DNA of 64,000 nt from Cognatitamlana sp035818475 (GCF_035818475.1 NZ_JAYMGV010000001.1:1984001-2048000), one strand, 5' to 3'. Positions 25,707-34,179 are shown, counted from the first letter of the stretch. Translations and numbers: made by a program. Notes: generated by a model from the letters alone, not told the origin.

Positions 25707-27055
25707 ACTTAGAGCATATAAATAACGTTTATTTTATAGGTATAGGAGGTATAGGTATGAGTGCCTTGGCACGTTATTTTAAAGCAAAGGGTAAGACGGT
25801 TTCCGGTTATGATAAAACCAGTACAGAAATAACCGATAGTTTAATAGAATTAGGTGTTGAGGTTCATTTTGACGATGCAGTTAAAAATATAACATCAGCC
25901 TTTTTAGATGCAGAAAAAACACTTGTAGTTTATACTCCGGCAGTTCCTGAAAACCATGTAGAGCTAAATTATTTTAAAGATAATGACTACCGGGTATATA
26001 AAAGATCGGAAGTATTAGGTGTGATTACTGAAAATACATTTTGTTTAGCGGTAGCCGGAACACATGGTAAAACTACAACAACCAGTATTTTAGGGCATTT
26101 AATGAATGTTTGTAATGTGCCGTTAACTGCATTCCTTGGGGGTATTAGCGAAAATTATGAGTCCAATTTAATTTTAAATGGTACAGAGGTTTCAGTTGTA
26201 GAAGCTGATGAGTTTGATCGTTCATTTTTAACACTGTCTCCAGACCTAGCTTGTGTAACATCAATGGATGCTGATCATCTAGATATTTATGGTGATTCAT
26301 CTTCATTAAAAAAATCATTTGAAGAATTTTCCAATAGGTTGAAACCTAATGGAAGGTTATTTGTTAGAAATGGGCTGCCTTTAAAAGGGATAACCTATGG
26401 ATTAGAAGATAATTCGGATTATTCAATTCAAAATATAAAAATAGAAAATGGTACTTATGTTTTTGATGTCAAAACACCAAAAACAGTACTTGAACAATTA
26501 CAATTTAACCTACCTGGTAGACATAATCTGTCTAATGCGTTAATAGCCTTGGCGATGGCTGTGGAATATGGTTGCCCTCACCGGCAGCTCGCCAAAGCTT
26601 TAGCATCTTATAAAGGGGTTAAGCGTAGGTTTAGTTATCAAATAAAAACCGATGATTTAGTTTTTATTGATGATTATGCGCACCATCCTGAAGAAATTAA
26701 TGCCGTACATCAGGCCGTTAGAGAAATGTATCCTGATAAAAAAGTATTGGCCATTTTTCAGCCGCATTTATTTAGTAGAACAAGAGATTTTATAGATGAT
26801 TTTGCAAAAAGTTTGTCACAGTTTGATGAGTTAATTTTATTGGATATATACCCGGCAAGAGAGCTGCCAATTGAAGGAGTAACCTCAGAATGGTTATTAG
26901 GGAAAGTCAATAACAATAATAAGCAGTTGGTGGGTAAAGAGAATCTATTGCGAGAGATAAGTAGAAGTGATGCCCAGGTTATTTTGACTATTGGGGCCGG
27001 AGATATTGGGGAAGAGGTTAAACGTATTAAAAAAGAATTGAGTATTGCGAGTTAA
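25703..27055 (+). CDS. murC: UDP-N-acetylmuramate: L-alanine ligase
   Basis: A 450-residue Mur ligase with VYFIGIGGIGMSALARYF at the N terminus, the P-loop AGTHGKTTTTSIL (about residues 116-128), EADEFDRSF and FIDDYAHHPEEI. It catalyses the first amino-acid addition of peptidoglycan precursor synthesis. Its ATG overlaps the murG stop, and the 3' end overlaps ftsQ by 11 bp, so translation through this part of the cluster is tightly coupled. Confidence 0.96.
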   Translation: MNLEHINNVYFIGIGGIGMSALARYFKAKGKTVSGYDKTSTEITDSLIELGVEVHFDDAVKNITSAFLDAEKTLVVYTPAVPENHVELNYFKDNDYRVYKRSEVLGVITENTFCLAVAGTHGKTTTTSILGHLMNVCNVPLTAFLGGISENYESNLILNGTEVSVVEADEFDRSFLTLSPDLACVTSMDADHLDIYGDSSSLKKSFEEFSNRLKPNGRLFVRNGLPLKGITYGLEDNSDYSIQNIKIENGTYVFDVKTPKTVLEQLQFNLPGRHNLSNALIALAMAVEYGCPHRQLAKALASYKGVKRRFSYQIKTDDLVFIDDYAHHPEEINAVHQAVREMYPDKKVLAIFQPHLFSRTRDFIDDFAKSLSQFDELILLDIYPARELPIEGVTSEWLLGKVNNNNKQLVGKENLLREISRSDAQVILTIGAGDIGEEVKRIKKELSIAS

Positions 27056-27764
27056 TTGGAGCTATATAAAAATGATTGTACTGTTTGGTCTAACGGTTTT
27101 TTTCTATGCATTTGCAACGCATAGAAATGATGATAGGTTAATATCAAAGCCAAATATTGAATTTATTGGAGAAAACAATCTTTTTATTACTAACGAAACT
27201 GTTAGTAAATTGTTAATACAAAATTACAAGGGGGTTAAAAACGTGCCCAAAGAAACTTTAGATTTGAATGAATTAGAAAATGCCCTCAAATCTAATCCGA
27301 TGATAAAAACTGCAGAAGTGTATGTTGCTGTAAATGGTATACTTAACGCCCAAATAGAGCAAAAGACACCAATTGCAAGAGTAAGTACAAATGCATCTTA
27401 TTACATAGATGACGAAGGTGCGTTTATGCCATTGTCAAAAAACTATTCTGCCAGAGTACCCTTAGTTACTGGATATATTGAAAAAAATAATTTAAAAAGC
27501 GTCTATAAAGTTGCTATTAAAGTTAAGAATGATGAATTCCTGAGAAAGCATGTTATTGAAATTCATCAGGATATTAATAGTAAACTGAGCTTAAGATTGA
27601 GAAAAGATAAGTTTTTAGTGCAGTTAGGGGATACTAAATTTTTAAATAAAAAAATAAATAACCTTAAAGCGTTTTATAAGAAAAACTTAAAAGATAAGAC
27701 TCTGAGTAGTTATAGTAAAGTGAATTTACAGTTTGAAAACCAAGTAATATGTACCAAAATTTAA
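27045..27764 (+). CDS. ftsQ: cell division protein FtsQ
   Basis: A 239-residue bitopic membrane protein with a short N-terminal tail, one helix (about residues 9-25, MIVLFGLTVFFYAFA) and a periplasmic part containing a POTRA-like region (residues about 35-110, with SNPMIKTAEVYVAVNGILNAQIEQ) and the FtsQ beta domain (YYIDDEGAFMPLS). It links early and late divisome proteins through FtsL/FtsB. The start is TTG inside the end of murC. An ATG at 27072 is possible but would remove the whole cytoplasmic tail. Confidence 0.88.
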   Translation: MRVNWSYIKMIVLFGLTVFFYAFATHRNDDRLISKPNIEFIGENNLFITNETVSKLLIQNYKGVKNVPKETLDLNELENALKSNPMIKTAEVYVAVNGILNAQIEQKTPIARVSTNASYYIDDEGAFMPLSKNYSARVPLVTGYIEKNNLKSVYKVAIKVKNDEFLRKHVIEIHQDINSKLSLRLRKDKFLVQLGDTKFLNKKINNLKAFYKKNLKDKTLSSYSKVNLQFENQVICTKI

Positions 27765-27767
27765 GCT

Positions 27768-29078
27768 ATGGAGCATAATTTAGCAGTAGGGTTAGATATA
27801 GGAACCACAAAGATTGTGGCAATGATTGGTCGTAAAAATGAATACGGCAAAGTTGAGATTTTAGGTATAGGTAAATCTAAAAGCTTGGGTGTACATCGCG
27901 GAGTAGTAAATAATATTACGCAAACTATTCAATCAATTCAACAAGCTGTATTGGAGGCTGAAACTGCTGCAGATATAAAGATAGAGGATGTTACGGTAGG
28001 TATTGCAGGTCAGCATATACGCAGTTTACAGCATAGTGATTATATAACCAGAACTAATTCAGAAACCGTTATTGATGATGATGATATTGACAGGTTGATC
28101 AATCAGGTACACAAGTTAGTTATGCTTCCGGGAGAAGAGATTATACATGTGCTACCTCAAGAGTATAAAGTTGATGGGCAAGCAGAAATAAAAGAACCCA
28201 TAGGAATGTATGGAGGGCGCCTGGAAGCTAATTTTCATGTTGTAGTTGGCCAGGTATCTTCTATCAGAAATATAGGGCGTTGTGTGCAAAGCGCAGGTTT
28301 GAATTTAGAAGGGATTACCTTAGAGCCTTTGGCCTCTGCAAATGCCGTTTTAAGCCAAGAGGAAAAGGAAGCGGGAGTAGCTTTGATAGATATAGGAGGA
28401 GGAACAACAGATCTAGCCATTTTTAGAGATGGTATTATTAGACATACAGCCGTAATTCCGTTTGGCGGTAATGTCATAACAGAAGATATTAAGGAAGGTT
28501 GCTCTATCATTGAGAAACAGGCAGAGTTATTAAAAATTAAATTTGGTTCGGCTTGGCCCGGAGAAAATAAGGATAATGAAATAGTGTCAATTCCTGGCTT
28601 AAGAGGAAGAGAACCTAAAGAAATAACCTTAAAAAACTTGTCTAAAATTATTCATGCCCGTGTAGTTGAAATTGTTGAACAAGTATATGTTGAGATAAAA
28701 AACTACGGGCACGAAGAGCAAAAAAAGAAATTGATTGCAGGTATAGTGTTAACGGGTGGTGGTAGCCAGCTAAAGCATTTAAAGCAATTGGTGGAATATA
28801 TAACAGGAATGGATACCAGAATAGGGTACCCCAATGAACACTTAGCCGGAGATAGTGATGATGATATTACAAGCCCTCTGTTTGCAACTGCAGTAGGTTT
28901 GGTATTAGATGGATTAAAACGCCAGGAAAGAAAGAAGGTTGAACAGCAAGAGTCTGTTGTTAATGACGCCGAAACAACATCAGTAGAAGACCTTAAAGAG
29001 GAGCCTGTTAAGGAAAGACGTTCGTTTCTTGACAAATTAACCGAGCGCGTTAAAGATTTTTTAGATAACGCAGAATAA
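27768..29078 (+). CDS. ftsA: cell division protein FtsA
   Basis: A 436-residue actin-like ATPase. Motifs are AVGLDIGTTKIVAMIG (phosphate 1), the SHS2/1C domain around EILGIGKSKSLGVHRGVV, ALIDIGGGTTDLAIF (phosphate 2) and GIVLTGGGSQLKHL (adenosine). FtsA tethers FtsZ to the membrane; the C-terminal end SFLDKLTERVKDFLDNAE is an amphipathic helix suited for membrane binding. A charged linker of about 40 residues precedes it. It starts 3 bp after ftsQ. Confidence 0.95.
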   Translation: MEHNLAVGLDIGTTKIVAMIGRKNEYGKVEILGIGKSKSLGVHRGVVNNITQTIQSIQQAVLEAETAADIKIEDVTVGIAGQHIRSLQHSDYITRTNSETVIDDDDIDRLINQVHKLVMLPGEEIIHVLPQEYKVDGQAEIKEPIGMYGGRLEANFHVVVGQVSSIRNIGRCVQSAGLNLEGITLEPLASANAVLSQEEKEAGVALIDIGGGTTDLAIFRDGIIRHTAVIPFGGNVITEDIKEGCSIIEKQAELLKIKFGSAWPGENKDNEIVSIPGLRGREPKEITLKNLSKIIHARVVEIVEQVYVEIKNYGHEEQKKKLIAGIVLTGGGSQLKHLKQLVEYITGMDTRIGYPNEHLAGDSDDDITSPLFATAVGLVLDGLKRQERKKVEQQESVVNDAETTSVEDLKEEPVKERRSFLDKLTERVKDFLDNAE

Positions 29079-29199
29079 TAGTGGACGAAAAAATTGTGTA
29101 GCAGACAATTTTAGAGAGATTATCGGATGATAATAGAAGGATAATTATTGAATTAAAAATATAAAGAAAATACAAACAAACCCTAGTAAAACTGAATTT

Positions 29200-31173
29200 A
29201 TGAGCAGCAAAAAAGAATTCGAAAGCATCTCATTTGATTTACCCAAAAACCAGTCAAATGTTATTAAAGTTATTGGTGTTGGCGGAGGCGGTAGCAATGC
29301 CATTAACCACATGTTCCAGCAAGGTATTAAAGGTGTAGATTTTTATATCTGTAATACTGATGCACAAGCGCTTCAAAATAGCGGTGTTCCTAACAAGATC
29401 CAGTTAGGTGTTAATTTAACCGAAGGCTTAGGAGCGGGAGCCAATCCGGATATAGGAGAGCAATCTGCTGTTGAAAGCTTTGATGAAATAGCACAAATGC
29501 TTGATACAAATACTAAAATGGTATTTATTACTGCCGGAATGGGTGGCGGTACAGGTACCGGGGCTGCTCCAATTATTGCTAAAATGGCTAAAGATTTAGA
29601 CATTTTAACAGTAGGTATTGTAACTATGCCATTTCAGTTTGAAGGCAGAATGCGTATTGAGCAATCCCAAAAAGGGATTGAAAAATTAAGGGATGTTGTA
29701 GATTCATTAATTGTTATAAACAATAACAAGCTTAGGGAGGTTTACGGAAATCTAGGGTTTAAGGCTGGGTTCTCAAAAGCTGATGAAGTGTTATCTACCG
29801 CTGCTCGTGGTATAGCCGAAGTTATTACACATCATTACACGCAAAATATTGATTTACGTGATGCTAAAACGGTTCTTAGTAACAGTGGTACAGCCATTAT
29901 GGGGTCTGCATTGGCATCAGGACAAAACCGTGCGCAAGAGGCCATTCGTAAGGCTTTAGATTCGCCATTATTGAATGATAATAAAATTACCGGTGCTAAA
30001 AATGTATTGCTGCTAATAGTTTCCGGTGCTCAGGAAATTACAATAGATGAAATTGGAGAAATCAATGACCATATTCAAAATGAAGCAGGTCATGGTGCAA
30101 ATATTATAATGGGTGTTGGTGAAGATGAGGCTTTAGAAGAATCTATTGCAGTTACCATCATAGCTACTGGATTTAATGTAGAACAACAAGATGAGATTTC
30201 TAATACGGAAACAAAAAAAGTGATACATTCATTAGGGGAGGAGCAAGAATTGGACGCCCAGGAAAAAGAACCGGTTATTATTGCTCCAATAATTGAATTG
30301 GAGGAGAAAAAAGAACCGCCGGTAGTACGTCATACATTAGATTTAGAAGAAGATGAAAGCCCGGTTATCGATCAAAAAACATCAAAGAAGCAGAAAAACA
30401 TCGATTTAATTCCAACTTCTGAAATTATTAAAAATATTGATGTGGTTTATGATGAAGTGAGTGCTAACATGGAAGAAGATGAAGATTTTATTATCAAGCC
30501 CGTTACAAGAATGACAGTAGATGTTGATGATAACACTAAGGATATTGAGGTGATATCAGACTATATTGAAGAAGAGCAGCAAATTACACTAACTTTTGAT
30601 ATGCCGCTTACACCAAATACTGAAGATGTAGAACCTAAAAAAGAAGAGGTTGTATCATATGATTTAAATGAGGATGATTTAAAAGATATTCCGGTAAAGG
30701 ACTATGTAGAGCTTATTACGGTAACTGAGACCAATGAAGAAGGAGATATTCGTTATGCGCTTGATGATTATACAGAAGTAGAATCTTCTATGAACCAAAC
30801 CCAAAAAAGCTCAAATGAAATTTTAGAAGAAATTGATCAGGATGTTGTGTTTGAAAGAAAAGTGATAAATGAACCCGTTTCTGAGGAAGAAGAGATACAG
30901 GAGGTAGATCCTATAAATACGCCAATTTCAGAATTGCTTAAAGAACGTGCAGAAGAACGCAGACGTAAAATGAAGGATTTCAATTATAAATTCAACAGTT
31001 CTAAAATTGATGACATAGAAAAAGTTCCGGCTTATAAACGTCAGGGCGTAGATTTAAATGAAGTAAAACATTCATCCGAAACAGATATATCAAGAACCAG
31101 TGTAGGGTTGGATGAAAATGATGATATTCAACTGAGAAGCAATAATTCATTTTTACACGATAACGTGGATTAA
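29200..31173 (+). CDS. ftsZ: cell division protein FtsZ with a very long acidic linker
   Basis: A 657-residue tubulin-like GTPase. The GTPase domain fills about residues 1-325, with GVGGGGSNAINHM, the signature GGGTGTGAAPIIAKM and NLDFADV-like synergy elements (KTVLSNSGTAIMGSA). Residues about 330-635 are a low-complexity linker rich in Glu, Asp and Val. The end reads SNNSFLHDNVD, the FtsA-binding peptide form seen in Flavobacteriia as I recall it. FtsZ builds the cytokinetic ring. The 121-bp spacer after ftsA shows no exact TAnnTTTG, but an extra promoter there is plausible. A terminator follows. Confidence 0.95.
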   Translation: MSSKKEFESISFDLPKNQSNVIKVIGVGGGGSNAINHMFQQGIKGVDFYICNTDAQALQNSGVPNKIQLGVNLTEGLGAGANPDIGEQSAVESFDEIAQMLDTNTKMVFITAGMGGGTGTGAAPIIAKMAKDLDILTVGIVTMPFQFEGRMRIEQSQKGIEKLRDVVDSLIVINNNKLREVYGNLGFKAGFSKADEVLSTAARGIAEVITHHYTQNIDLRDAKTVLSNSGTAIMGSALASGQNRAQEAIRKALDSPLLNDNKITGAKNVLLLIVSGAQEITIDEIGEINDHIQNEAGHGANIIMGVGEDEALEESIAVTIIATGFNVEQQDEISNTETKKVIHSLGEEQELDAQEKEPVIIAPIIELEEKKEPPVVRHTLDLEEDESPVIDQKTSKKQKNIDLIPTSEIIKNIDVVYDEVSANMEEDEDFIIKPVTRMTVDVDDNTKDIEVISDYIEEEQQITLTFDMPLTPNTEDVEPKKEEVVSYDLNEDDLKDIPVKDYVELITVTETNEEGDIRYALDDYTEVESSMNQTQKSSNEILEEIDQDVVFERKVINEPVSEEEEIQEVDPINTPISELLKERAEERRRKMKDFNYKFNSSKIDDIEKVPAYKRQGVDLNEVKHSSETDISRTSVGLDENDDIQLRSNNSFLHDNVD

Positions 31174-31198
31174 TAAATTACTGACTTACTTTGTTGTG

Positions 31199-31235
31199 AA
31201 CCCGAAAAGTTTCCCTCAGCTTTTCGGGTTTTTTA
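31199..31235 (+). terminator. intrinsic terminator after ftsZ
   Basis: AACCCGAAAAG (31199-31209) pairs perfectly with CTTTTCGGGTT (31220-31230) around a 10-base loop and is followed by a T run. It ends the dcw cluster 26 bp after the ftsZ stop. Confidence 0.93.
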
Positions 31236-31284
31236 TTTATAAAAAAATGCATATCCCTTATAATGAGGAATCTTTTTTTCTTAT

Positions 31285-31292
31285 TATCTTCG
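31285..31292 (+). promoter_or_regulatory. possible -7 element for the yqeY gene
   Basis: TATCTTCG differs from TAnnTTTG at one position and lies 20 bp upstream of the ATG, after the ftsZ terminator, where a promoter is required. No clear -33 element is visible. Confidence 0.4.
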
Positions 31293-31312
31293 CATACTAA
31301 TTAAATAAGAAA

Positions 31313-31765
31313 ATGGGTTTACAACAAGAAGTAATGTCGGCTTTAAAAGACGCCATGAAGGCTAAAGACCAAACGGCTTTAACGGCATTACGTGCAGTGA
31401 AATCAGCTATTTTGTTAGCAAAGACAGAAAGTGGAGCTACAGAAGATTTAACAGACGAACAAGAATTAAAAATACTGCAAAAACAAGTAAAACAAAGGCG
31501 TGACAGTGCAGCAATTTATATTGAGCAGGGGCGTGAAGATTTGGCTACACCAGAATTGGCTGAAGCAGATGTTATTGCCCAATTTTTACTGGAAGCTTTA
31601 TCAGATGAAGAGATAGAGAAAGTAGTTGTAGCAACAATTGATCAAATAGGAGCAGAAGGGATGAAAGATATGGGTAAGGTCATGGGTATGGTAAGTAAGG
31701 AATTGGCAGGACAAGCTGATGGAAAAACCATTTCAAGTATAGTAAAAACTAAATTATCTCAATAA
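31313..31765 (+). CDS. GatB/YqeY domain-containing protein
   Basis: A 150-residue cytoplasmic protein of the YqeY family, related to the tRNA-binding C-terminal domain of GatB. Typical features are the helical start EVMSALKDAMKAKDQTALTALRAVKSAI, QVKQRRDSAAIYIEQGREDLA and the end GKVMGMVSKELAGQADGKTISSIVK. The domain helps amidotransferases recognise tRNA; the free-standing protein has no proven role. It follows the ftsZ terminator and precedes a tRNA gene by 30 bp. Confidence 0.92.
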   Translation: MGLQQEVMSALKDAMKAKDQTALTALRAVKSAILLAKTESGATEDLTDEQELKILQKQVKQRRDSAAIYIEQGREDLATPELAEADVIAQFLLEALSDEEIEKVVVATIDQIGAEGMKDMGKVMGMVSKELAGQADGKTISSIVKTKLSQ

Positions 31766-31771
31766 TAGAAG

Positions 31772-31793
31772 AATTCCTGTGTATACAGGAATT
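31772..31793 (+). other. hairpin directly in front of tRNA-Arg
   Basis: AATTCCTG and CAGGAATT form a perfect 8-bp stem with the loop TGTATA, ending 2 bases before the tRNA. There is no T run after it, so it may terminate weakly or serve in processing of a yqeY-tRNA transcript. Confidence 0.5.
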
Positions 31794-31795
31794 AT

Positions 31796-31869
31796 GGCTG
31801 CGTAGTTCAACTGGATAGAATATCAGATTTCGGCTCTGAGGGTTGGGGGTTCGAATCCCTCCGCGGTCA
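31796..31869 (+). tRNA. tRNA-Arg (anticodon TCG)
   Basis: The full cloverleaf can be drawn. The acceptor arm is GGCTGCG/CGCGGTC with two G-U pairs and discriminator A at 31869. The D arm is GTTC/GAAT with GG in the loop, and the anticodon arm is TCAGA/TCTGA around TTTCGGC (anticodon TCG at 31830-31832). The variable loop is 5 bases, and the T arm is GGGGG/CCCTC around TTCGAAT. It reads CGN arginine codons. The 3' CCA is not encoded (CGA follows), so it must be added after transcription. Confidence 0.95.
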
Positions 31870-31874
31870 CGAAT

Positions 31875-31940
31875 AAATCAAAAAACCTGGTGTCAAATCA
31901 AGCTCACTTGAATTTGTAAGCCAGGTTTTTTGATTTTCAA
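31875..31940 (+). terminator. long hairpin behind tRNA-Arg, probable terminator
   Basis: The arms at 31875-31890 and 31921-31936 (AAATCAAAAAACCTGG and its complement) match over 16 of 16 bases. The 30-base loop contains a second inner hairpin (TCAAG CTCA CTTGA). The 3' arm carries six T in a row. It starts 6 bases after the tRNA, so it probably ends tRNA transcription, but it is larger than a standard terminator. Confidence 0.65.
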
Positions 31941-32088
31941 AGCGGAGCTTTGAGGGCTATTCAATCCCTTTGAAATATCCGCTACCATACGAATCCTTTT
32001 GAGTGGTGGATTAAGCTAAAAATACCACTAAACATTTTATTATATTTAAAGCATGAGCAGGAATTATAAGTTTCATAATCCAGTATGA
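31941..32088 (+). mobile_element. decayed REP-associated tyrosine transposase (RAYT/TnpA_REP) element
   Basis: Two palindromes precede a broken reading frame. AGCGGA (31941-31946) pairs with TCCGCT (31978-31983) around an inner stem, and AGTGGT (32002-32007) pairs with ACCACT (32024-32029). Then an ATG at 32053 opens MSRNYKFHNPV and stops at 32086. That peptide matches the N terminus I know from flavobacterial RAYT proteins (MSR-YKFHNPEGLYF type), after which the rest of the gene is missing. The location just after a tRNA gene is common for mobile DNA. The identification rests on 10 residues plus the palindromes. Confidence 0.55.
32053..32088 (+). pseudogene. RAYT transposase N-terminal remnant (10-11 codons)
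   Basis: ATG at 32053 gives MSRNYKFHNPV before a TGA at 32086-32088. In intact family members the same residues are followed by EGLYFVSFAVV and a catalytic His-x-His and Tyr; none of these is present here. The sequence after the stop (GATTGGTGTTTAACC) resembles a shifted piece of the IDVFT codons, suggesting an internal deletion. Confidence 0.5.
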
Positions 32089-32295
32089 GACTGATTGGTG
32101 TTTAACCTATTGGGACACCTTATTCTAAGTATTATCCTAAGATAGTGAAATTATAAGCGGGTTTTTTATGAAAAATAAAGGCATTAGTTGATTTTGTGTG
32201 CAATGCGGTTGGTAGCTTTACGGACTCAGCTTGTAATCAATGTTTTTTGTACCGGAGTTTGATCAGAAACCTCAGTATATTCGTCAAATGCATCT
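32089..32295. other. non-coding stretch with no recognised feature
   Basis: I find no convincing ORF, tRNA, promoter or terminator here. It may include further decayed parts of the upstream transposase element, but no residue match could be made. It lies downstream of the minus-strand VOC gene, so it also serves as that gene's 3' region. Confidence 0.5.
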
Positions 32296-33021
32296 TTATC
32301 TGCTAACTTCTTTGATGTAGAAAAAGGCTTCGTGAGAATGGTCGGTAAATAACATTCTATGCCCTTCATCTAAAACTAACTGCCCGCCATGCTTTAAAAT
32401 TTGAGTTTTAGTTTTTTGTAAACTATCCACTCCAAATGTACATACCCAATATTCATATTTCCCTTTGTAATCATTGGCTATTTCCAGTATATCTGCAATG
32501 TGTTCTTTTTGATGGTTCAAAACTGTAAAAATACCTTGCCGGTCTTGAGTAATCTGCCAATCAAAAATACTTTGATAAAAAGGAATTACGTTGTCAGCAT
32601 CAGACACATGTAGTTCATTCCAAATAAGTGTGTTTGCCATGCTTTTTGTACGTGTGTTTTTTAACATGTTCCCCTGGTATACAGTAAAACCTGCGCCATT
32701 GGGGTCCCGAATCAATGCCATATTACCAAAACCTTTCATCTCCTGGTTTGCTTCAATAATACCTCCCGAATGTTTTGCAATTTCTATGGTTTCAGAAACA
32801 TTAGCAACCTGAATGTATGTCATCCAAAAATGAGGCATTCGCATTTGTTTAAATTTTTCCGGTGTTTCATATAAACCGGTAACTTCTATATCGTTTAAAT
32901 AAGCGGTATAATAATTGTCAGCTTTATAATAGTTCCATTCAAAGACATTTTCATAGAATGGAATTGTTTTTTCAGGGGAATACGTTGAAAGATCAGCAAA
33001 AAAAGGATTATTTGTAAGCAT
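32296..33021 (-). CDS. VOC (glyoxalase/bleomycin-resistance fold) protein, two domains
   Basis: A 241-residue protein with two vicinal-oxygen-chelate repeats. Domain one runs from FFADLSTYSPEKTIPFYENVFEWNY to IRDPNGAGFTVYQG; domain two begins at IWNELHVSDADNVIPFYQSIFDW. The arrangement is like the CFP-30B/VOC proteins of unknown substrate. It has no signal peptide. It is the last gene of a minus-strand unit that starts with the lipoprotein gene downstream of the FNR-type box, 9 bp after a small membrane protein gene. Function unknown beyond the fold. Confidence 0.8.
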   Translation of the reverse strand: MLTNNPFFADLSTYSPEKTIPFYENVFEWNYYKADNYYTAYLNDIEVTGLYETPEKFKQMRMPHFWMTYIQVANVSETIEIAKHSGGIIEANQEMKGFGNMALIRDPNGAGFTVYQGNMLKNTRTKSMANTLIWNELHVSDADNVIPFYQSIFDWQITQDRQGIFTVLNHQKEHIADILEIANDYKGKYEYWVCTFGVDSLQKTKTQILKHGGQLVLDEGHRMLFTDHSHEAFFYIKEVSR

Positions 33022-33030
33022 TGATTTCTG

Positions 33031-33279
33031 TTATTTTAAGAGATATATAATTATTAAATCTATGATACCAAGCCCTAAAAGGATAAGCACCCAGACCCAC
33101 CATTTTAAATGAACGTTTTTGGCAACGGCCATTTCTACCCAGGTCCAAATGACTATATAAATTGTCCAGACCCAGAGGTTTTCAATTTTATAAATAAGCA
33201 TTACAATCATACCGATAATAAATATCAGCATTATAAGCATAAAATTAATGTAATCTTTTTTAGAAGCCTTTTGTATCAT
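33031..33279 (-). CDS. small membrane protein of unknown function
   Basis: An 82-residue protein with three predicted helices: IMLIFIIGMIVMLIYKI, VWTIYIVIWTWVEMAVA and VWVLILLGLGIIDLIIIY. Many Trp residues lie at the membrane interface. I do not recognise the family. The start overlaps the end of the sterol-desaturase gene by 20 bp, so the two are translationally coupled. Confidence 0.65.
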   Translation of the reverse strand: MIQKASKKDYINFMLIMLIFIIGMIVMLIYKIENLWVWTIYIVIWTWVEMAVAKNVHLKWWVWVLILLGLGIIDLIIIYLLK

Positions 33280-34177
33280 TTTTTTGATTTAAAGGTTGTG
33301 CTTCCGGTACCCAATCAGGTGGTTTTATGAAAGCCAGACATTTATTCCTGAACCCTTTGATCTGTTTTAATTTTATCAGGAAACGGGAAATACCATGAAA
33401 AAAGATTTTAATGGGGTTTACGCTGTCTATAGGCTCAGAAATTCCATAGATTACTTTTTCATTTTCGGGCTCAAAAGTACCTAGAAGACGATCCCAAACA
33501 ATTAAAATTCCGGCATAGTTTTTATCCCAATACTGACGGTTAGAGCCGTGGTGTACCCGGTGATGCGAGGGGGTATTAAATATAAACTCTACCGGTTTGG
33601 TAAGCTTACCGATAATTTCGGTATGAAGCAATGTTTGAAACACCTGAACAAATAATTCAGATAGCAAGACCAGAATTGGATCAAAGCCCAGCATTACCAA
33701 CGGAAATAAAAACACAATAGGTAAGATGGCATCTAAAGGGCCAAAGCGATAGGCAACAGACATATTGAAATGAGGTGAACTGTGATGTACAGTGTGTGTG
33801 GCCCAACCAATACCAATGCGGTGCATGGCACGGTGCTCCCAATAATAAATAAAGTCGGCCAATAAAATGCAGGCAATTATTGTACACCAATTAAGTTCTA
33901 AATGTGGTAAGCTAAAGTTTTGATAGATCCAGAAATAGAGTTTTGTTAAGGCCAGAATTCCAAGAATAATTTCCGTTACTAAGAAAGCCCCAAAAGTGAT
34001 CAGATTAGCAACACTATCTAAAATAAGATTTTTATTTAATCTTTTTTGATAGGCATAGCGTACAAGTTCTAATACAAAAAAAGGTAAAATAAGATAGACA
34101 AAGCTTAGGTCATTGAATATATAAAACCAGTAATCTACATCTATCCAGCTAAGTTTTTTAGAAAGAAATTCAATCAT
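33260..34177 (-). CDS. sterol desaturase / fatty acid hydroxylase superfamily protein
   Basis: A 305-residue membrane protein with four or more helices and the three histidine boxes of the superfamily: EHRAMHR (about residues 114-120), HTVHHSS (about 127-133) and HHRVHHGS (about 206-213). These bind a di-iron centre for hydroxylation or desaturation of lipids. The 3-bp gap from the preceding lipoprotein gene and the overlap with the following one show an operon. Bacterial members act on many lipids (carotenoids, sphingolipid-like or alkylglycerol chains), so the substrate remains open. Confidence 0.88.
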   Translation of the reverse strand: MIEFLSKKLSWIDVDYWFYIFNDLSFVYLILPFFVLELVRYAYQKRLNKNLILDSVANLITFGAFLVTEIILGILALTKLYFWIYQNFSLPHLELNWCTIIACILLADFIYYWEHRAMHRIGIGWATHTVHHSSPHFNMSVAYRFGPLDAILPIVFLFPLVMLGFDPILVLLSELFVQVFQTLLHTEIIGKLTKPVEFIFNTPSHHRVHHGSNRQYWDKNYAGILIVWDRLLGTFEPENEKVIYGISEPIDSVNPIKIFFHGISRFLIKLKQIKGFRNKCLAFIKPPDWVPEAQPLNQKNDTKGF

Positions 34178-34179
34178 AA

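Noticed and set aside
28703..29035. 110-codon ORF opposite ftsA
   Set aside because: Antisense shadow; its residues follow from the reverse complement of conserved FtsA codons.
32053..32295. Active transposase after tRNA-Arg
   Set aside because: Only the first ten residues remain and stops follow, with no catalytic His or Tyr motif. It is a remnant only.
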